Positions 61,797 to 64,000 of a DNA stretch of 64,000 bases are shown here, piece after piece; positions within the stretch are counted from its first letter, which is position 1; every line of letters starts with the position of its first letter. Origin of the DNA: G051132615 sp051132615 (GTDB taxonomy: Bacteria; Pseudomonadota; Gammaproteobacteria; Burkholderiales; Neisseriaceae); contig NZ_CP152375.1 in NCBI RefSeq assembly GCF_051132615.1, positions 1,612,001-1,676,000 of the forward strand, written 5' to 3'. The position numbers were made by a program, and so were the translations under genes. The notes beneath the pieces were generated by a model. It was not told the DNA's origin, did not search any database, and saw only the letters and a list, made by a program, of their open reading frames with translations.

Positions 61797-62354
61797 TTAA
61801 GCAAGAATTTTTTCAACCCATTTGCTGTATTCATTGATAATGGTTTGCAAAAATTGTGCCGTACGCTCATTTAATTTGCCAGAGTCATCAAAAGCACTAC
61901 CAATATTACCTATATAGGTTTCAGGTTGTGCCATACATGGTGTATTGAGGAAGACCAAAGATTGACGTAAATGATGATTTGCACCAAAGCCTCCAATAGC
62001 ACCAATAGAAACACTGATGACAGCAGCAGGTTTGCCATCCCAAGCACTTTGCCCATATGGGCGAGAAGCCACGTCTAGTGCATTTTTTAAAGCTGCAGGT
62101 ACAGAGCGATTGTATTCTGGTGTTAAAAATAATACACCATCGGCATTTTTAATGTTGTTGCGGAATGTTTGCCACGCTTGAGGAGGCGTACCATTATCTA
62201 AATCTTCATTATAAAAAGGCAAATCGCCAATTTCGACAATTTCAAGTTGTAAAGAAGCTGGTGCCAGTTTAGCCAACTCTAATGCCACTTTTCTGTTGTA
62301 AGAGTCTTTTCTTAAACTACCAACAAGTACGGCGATTTTATAGGTTTTACTCAT
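61797..62354 (-). CDS. NADPH-dependent FMN reductase
   Basis: 185 residues, flavodoxin-like. LVGSLRKDSYNRKVALEL binds FMN phosphate; LFLTPEYNRSVPAALKNALD is the family signature. Reduces FMN or quinones. Confidence 0.88.
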   Translation of the reverse strand: MSKTYKIAVLVGSLRKDSYNRKVALELAKLAPASLQLEIVEIGDLPFYNEDLDNGTPPQAWQTFRNNIKNADGVLFLTPEYNRSVPAALKNALDVASRPYGQSAWDGKPAAVISVSIGAIGGFGANHHLRQSLVFLNTPCMAQPETYIGNIGSAFDDSGKLNERTAQFLQTIINEYSKWVEKILA

Positions 62355-62432
62355 GTGATGCTCCTTTATGATTTTGCGAAGATATGCCTTCGGCTATTAT
62401 TTATTCTGATTTAAAATGTATTCTAATAAAAT

Positions 62433-62750
62433 CTAGGTAAAGAATAAATTTTTTGTAACAACAAAGATTAACATACTTAATATAATACAAACAAGTATAT
62501 TGCGGATAAAATAGGCTAAAATAACGGCACATAAGCCCGCTATAAAATAAGGATTATCAGGAAATGGCCTAAATTGACGCTCATCCAAAAAAATAAGGGG
62601 GCCACAAATAGACATCAAAATGGCAGGTACAGAAAAAGTCAGCAGCTTTTTTATTTTAGGACTAAGCTTAATGGGTAAATTGGGCGCCAGAAAAAGATAA
62701 CGGTTAAAAAATACAATAGCGCCTATGCAAAAAATAGTCAGCCAAATCAT
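62433..62750 (-). CDS. azlD: AzlD-family branched-chain amino acid export subunit
   Basis: 105 residues, four hydrophobic segments, with the family FNRYLFLAPNLPIKLSPKIK and VPAILMSICGPLIF segments. Overlaps azlC by 4 bases. Confidence 0.85.
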   Translation of the reverse strand: MIWLTIFCIGAIVFFNRYLFLAPNLPIKLSPKIKKLLTFSVPAILMSICGPLIFLDERQFRPFPDNPYFIAGLCAVILAYFIRNILVCIILSMLIFVVTKNLFFT

Positions 62751-63475
62751 GATTGTCTCTCCTTCTCCAAATAGTTAGAGGTGAGTAAACCAATAAACAT
62801 GGCAATGAGTCCTGAAAAAATTAAGGCGCCACCAATATCAAAATAGTGGAAAACAACAGAAAAGAAAACAGCACTGATCATGCAGGCCAACATAGGGGTA
62901 TTATGTTTGACTACCGGAATCACAATGGCAATAAATGTTGCGGCTATTGAGAAGTCTAGTCCATAACTGCCTAAGTTCGGAATTTTTTTAGCAGCGAACA
63001 CGCCTAAAATGGTACATACAATCCAAACAATATAAAAAAAGAAGCCAGCGCCAAATGCGTACCAACGATTAAAACGTTCAACAGAATGATTGCCTACTAT
63101 GGCAAACAGTTCATCGGTTAATAAAAAACCCAATATCAATCGCCATTTAAAAGGTAAGCGTGACATATGTTCACGTAAGGCTAAGCCATATAAAAAGTGT
63201 TGGGAGGAGATAAAGAAGGACGAAAGCAAAATAGTAAATAAGCCTGCTCCAGCTTTAATCATCCCCATTGCAGCAAGTTGAGTAGCTCCTGCAAATACAA
63301 TAACGGATAACCCGATTCCTTCCGTTGCGGTTAAATTCGTTTCAATGGCCATAGAGCCAGCAAGAATACCCCAAGGTAATATGGCAATACATAAGGGGGA
63401 AATGGCTAAAGCCCCTTTAATAAATAACGATAAATTGGTTTGTGTTTCTTCAGGTACACAAGTAGATGTATTCAT
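62747..63475 (-). CDS. azlC: AzlC-family branched-chain amino acid exporter
   Basis: 242 residues, about seven membrane helices. Signature FAGATQLAAMGMIKAGAGLF and SQHFLYGLALREHMSRLP. Works with AzlD to export branched-chain amino acids. Confidence 0.88.
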   Translation of the reverse strand: MNTSTCVPEETQTNLSLFIKGALAISPLCIAILPWGILAGSMAIETNLTATEGIGLSVIVFAGATQLAAMGMIKAGAGLFTILLSSFFISSQHFLYGLALREHMSRLPFKWRLILGFLLTDELFAIVGNHSVERFNRWYAFGAGFFFYIVWIVCTILGVFAAKKIPNLGSYGLDFSIAATFIAIVIPVVKHNTPMLACMISAVFFSVVFHYFDIGGALIFSGLIAMFIGLLTSNYLEKERQS

Positions 63476-63639
63476 AGGGAGCGGTGAAATAACAAAACAT
63501 ACTATAGTAACGTACTATATTGAGAATGAGAAGTCAGGAAATAAACTGATCTGGTGCTCATTTGTTTTTATCGTAACAGGTTTATTCTTACGCTCATTGC
63601 CTTTTTGCTATGGGCGAGTCTGTTCATTGTATTATTTTG

Positions 63640-63957
63640 TTATGCGTCAATAGGCATAAGATGGGTCACTTCATGATGAAATACATAAGGGTCAGAAATC
63701 AATTCAAATTGCTCGTCATCAGGGTAAGTAACCGCAATAAAATATTGTTCCCCAGCAAACTGTTTAATGGCCTCTAAAGAAGACCAATAGGTTGCCAAGA
63801 AGAAATGGGCGAAATTTGCTTGATTTTCTTGTCTGACAAAAGAATGAAGATGACCTTCAATACTTTGTGCGTGTTCTACACCTGTTTTTTGCAAATGTTG
63901 GGCAAAAGCACTTGCGTGTTCAAGTGGGACACAACCATGCCAAGTTCGAACGATCAT
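63640..63957 (-). CDS. ABM-family (antibiotic biosynthesis monooxygenase-like) protein
   Basis: 105 residues, ferredoxin-like fold (IVRTWHGCVPLEHASAFAQH, FFLATYWSSLEAIKQFAGEQ). Family members act as small monooxygenases or heme-degrading enzymes. Substrate unknown. The 43 bases after it to the window edge hold its upstream region. Confidence 0.7.
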   Translation of the reverse strand: MIVRTWHGCVPLEHASAFAQHLQKTGVEHAQSIEGHLHSFVRQENQANFAHFFLATYWSSLEAIKQFAGEQYFIAVTYPDDEQFELISDPYVFHHEVTHLMPIDA

Positions 63958-64000
63958 GTTATCCCTTTTTGTGTTTTCATTAGAATGAATATGATTAATA

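Overview
The window is AT-rich proteobacterial DNA. A zipA-ligA gene pair, galU, ampD, ribA and a polyamine (speD) cluster suggest a low-GC beta- or gammaproteobacterium; I cannot place the genus from sequence alone. About half of it is mobile or accessory DNA and about half ordinary chromosome.

Bases 1-25,370 are the right part of an integrative conjugative element. At the left edge lies a cyclase that closely fits the Pycsar (cyclic pyrimidine) anti-phage family, preceded by the C-terminal end of a probable membrane effector. Next comes a large polymorphic toxin with its immunity gene. A long minus-strand transfer block then runs virB1-virB2-virB3-virB4-virB5-eexN-virB6-orf-virB7-virB8-virB9-virB10-virB11-(cargo)-orf-ssb-virD4-primase-orfs-ardC-mobC-relaxase. 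Eight of the intercistronic gaps in this block contain terminator-like hairpins with a U-tract on the coding strand. The element ends at a 3' fragment of a tRNA-Met gene (25,326-25,370).

Bases 25,371-29,054 form a small island between two copies of the tRNA-Met 3' end. It holds an integrase remnant, a second toxin (DNA/RNA non-specific nuclease tip) and a YezG-like immunity gene. A looser accessory stretch follows (29.1-34.2 kb): membrane proteins, a small lipoprotein, a third toxin with a membrane-anchored immunity protein, a decayed copy of that immunity gene, a nucleotidyltransferase and a frameshifted small gene.

Bases 34,237-46,331 are core chromosome: a membrane metalloprotease, a polar amino acid ABC transporter, an MBL-fold hydrolase, a quinone-oxidoreductase-like protein, ampD, zipA, ligA, galU, a GAF-like protein and ribA. 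tRNA-Val and tRNA-Asp follow. tRNA-Asp is the target of two tandem islands, recognisable from three copies of its 3' end (46.58, 51.67, 54.63 kb) and from the probable native tRNA terminator, now displaced to 54.66 kb. The first island carries a frameshifted EndoU-type toxin with an intact immunity gene. The second carries an ArdC-like zincin with a lipoprotein. Both contain integrase remnants. Bases 54,745-64,000 are chromosome again: a polyamine-type cluster (FAD protein, spermidine synthase-like, DUF350, SPFH, DUF4178, small membrane protein, speD), an FMN reductase, azlCD and an ABM monooxygenase.

The unifying theme is four toxins that share an N-terminal architecture: a Gln/Glu-rich helix, two or three copies of a module resembling the Xanthomonas T4SS-effector domain (XVIPCD), a LysM-like segment, then a variable tip. 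They sit inside or near a VirB/D4 system and in small tRNA-targeted islands. I infer a family of T4SS-delivered interbacterial toxins, some carried by satellite-like islands.
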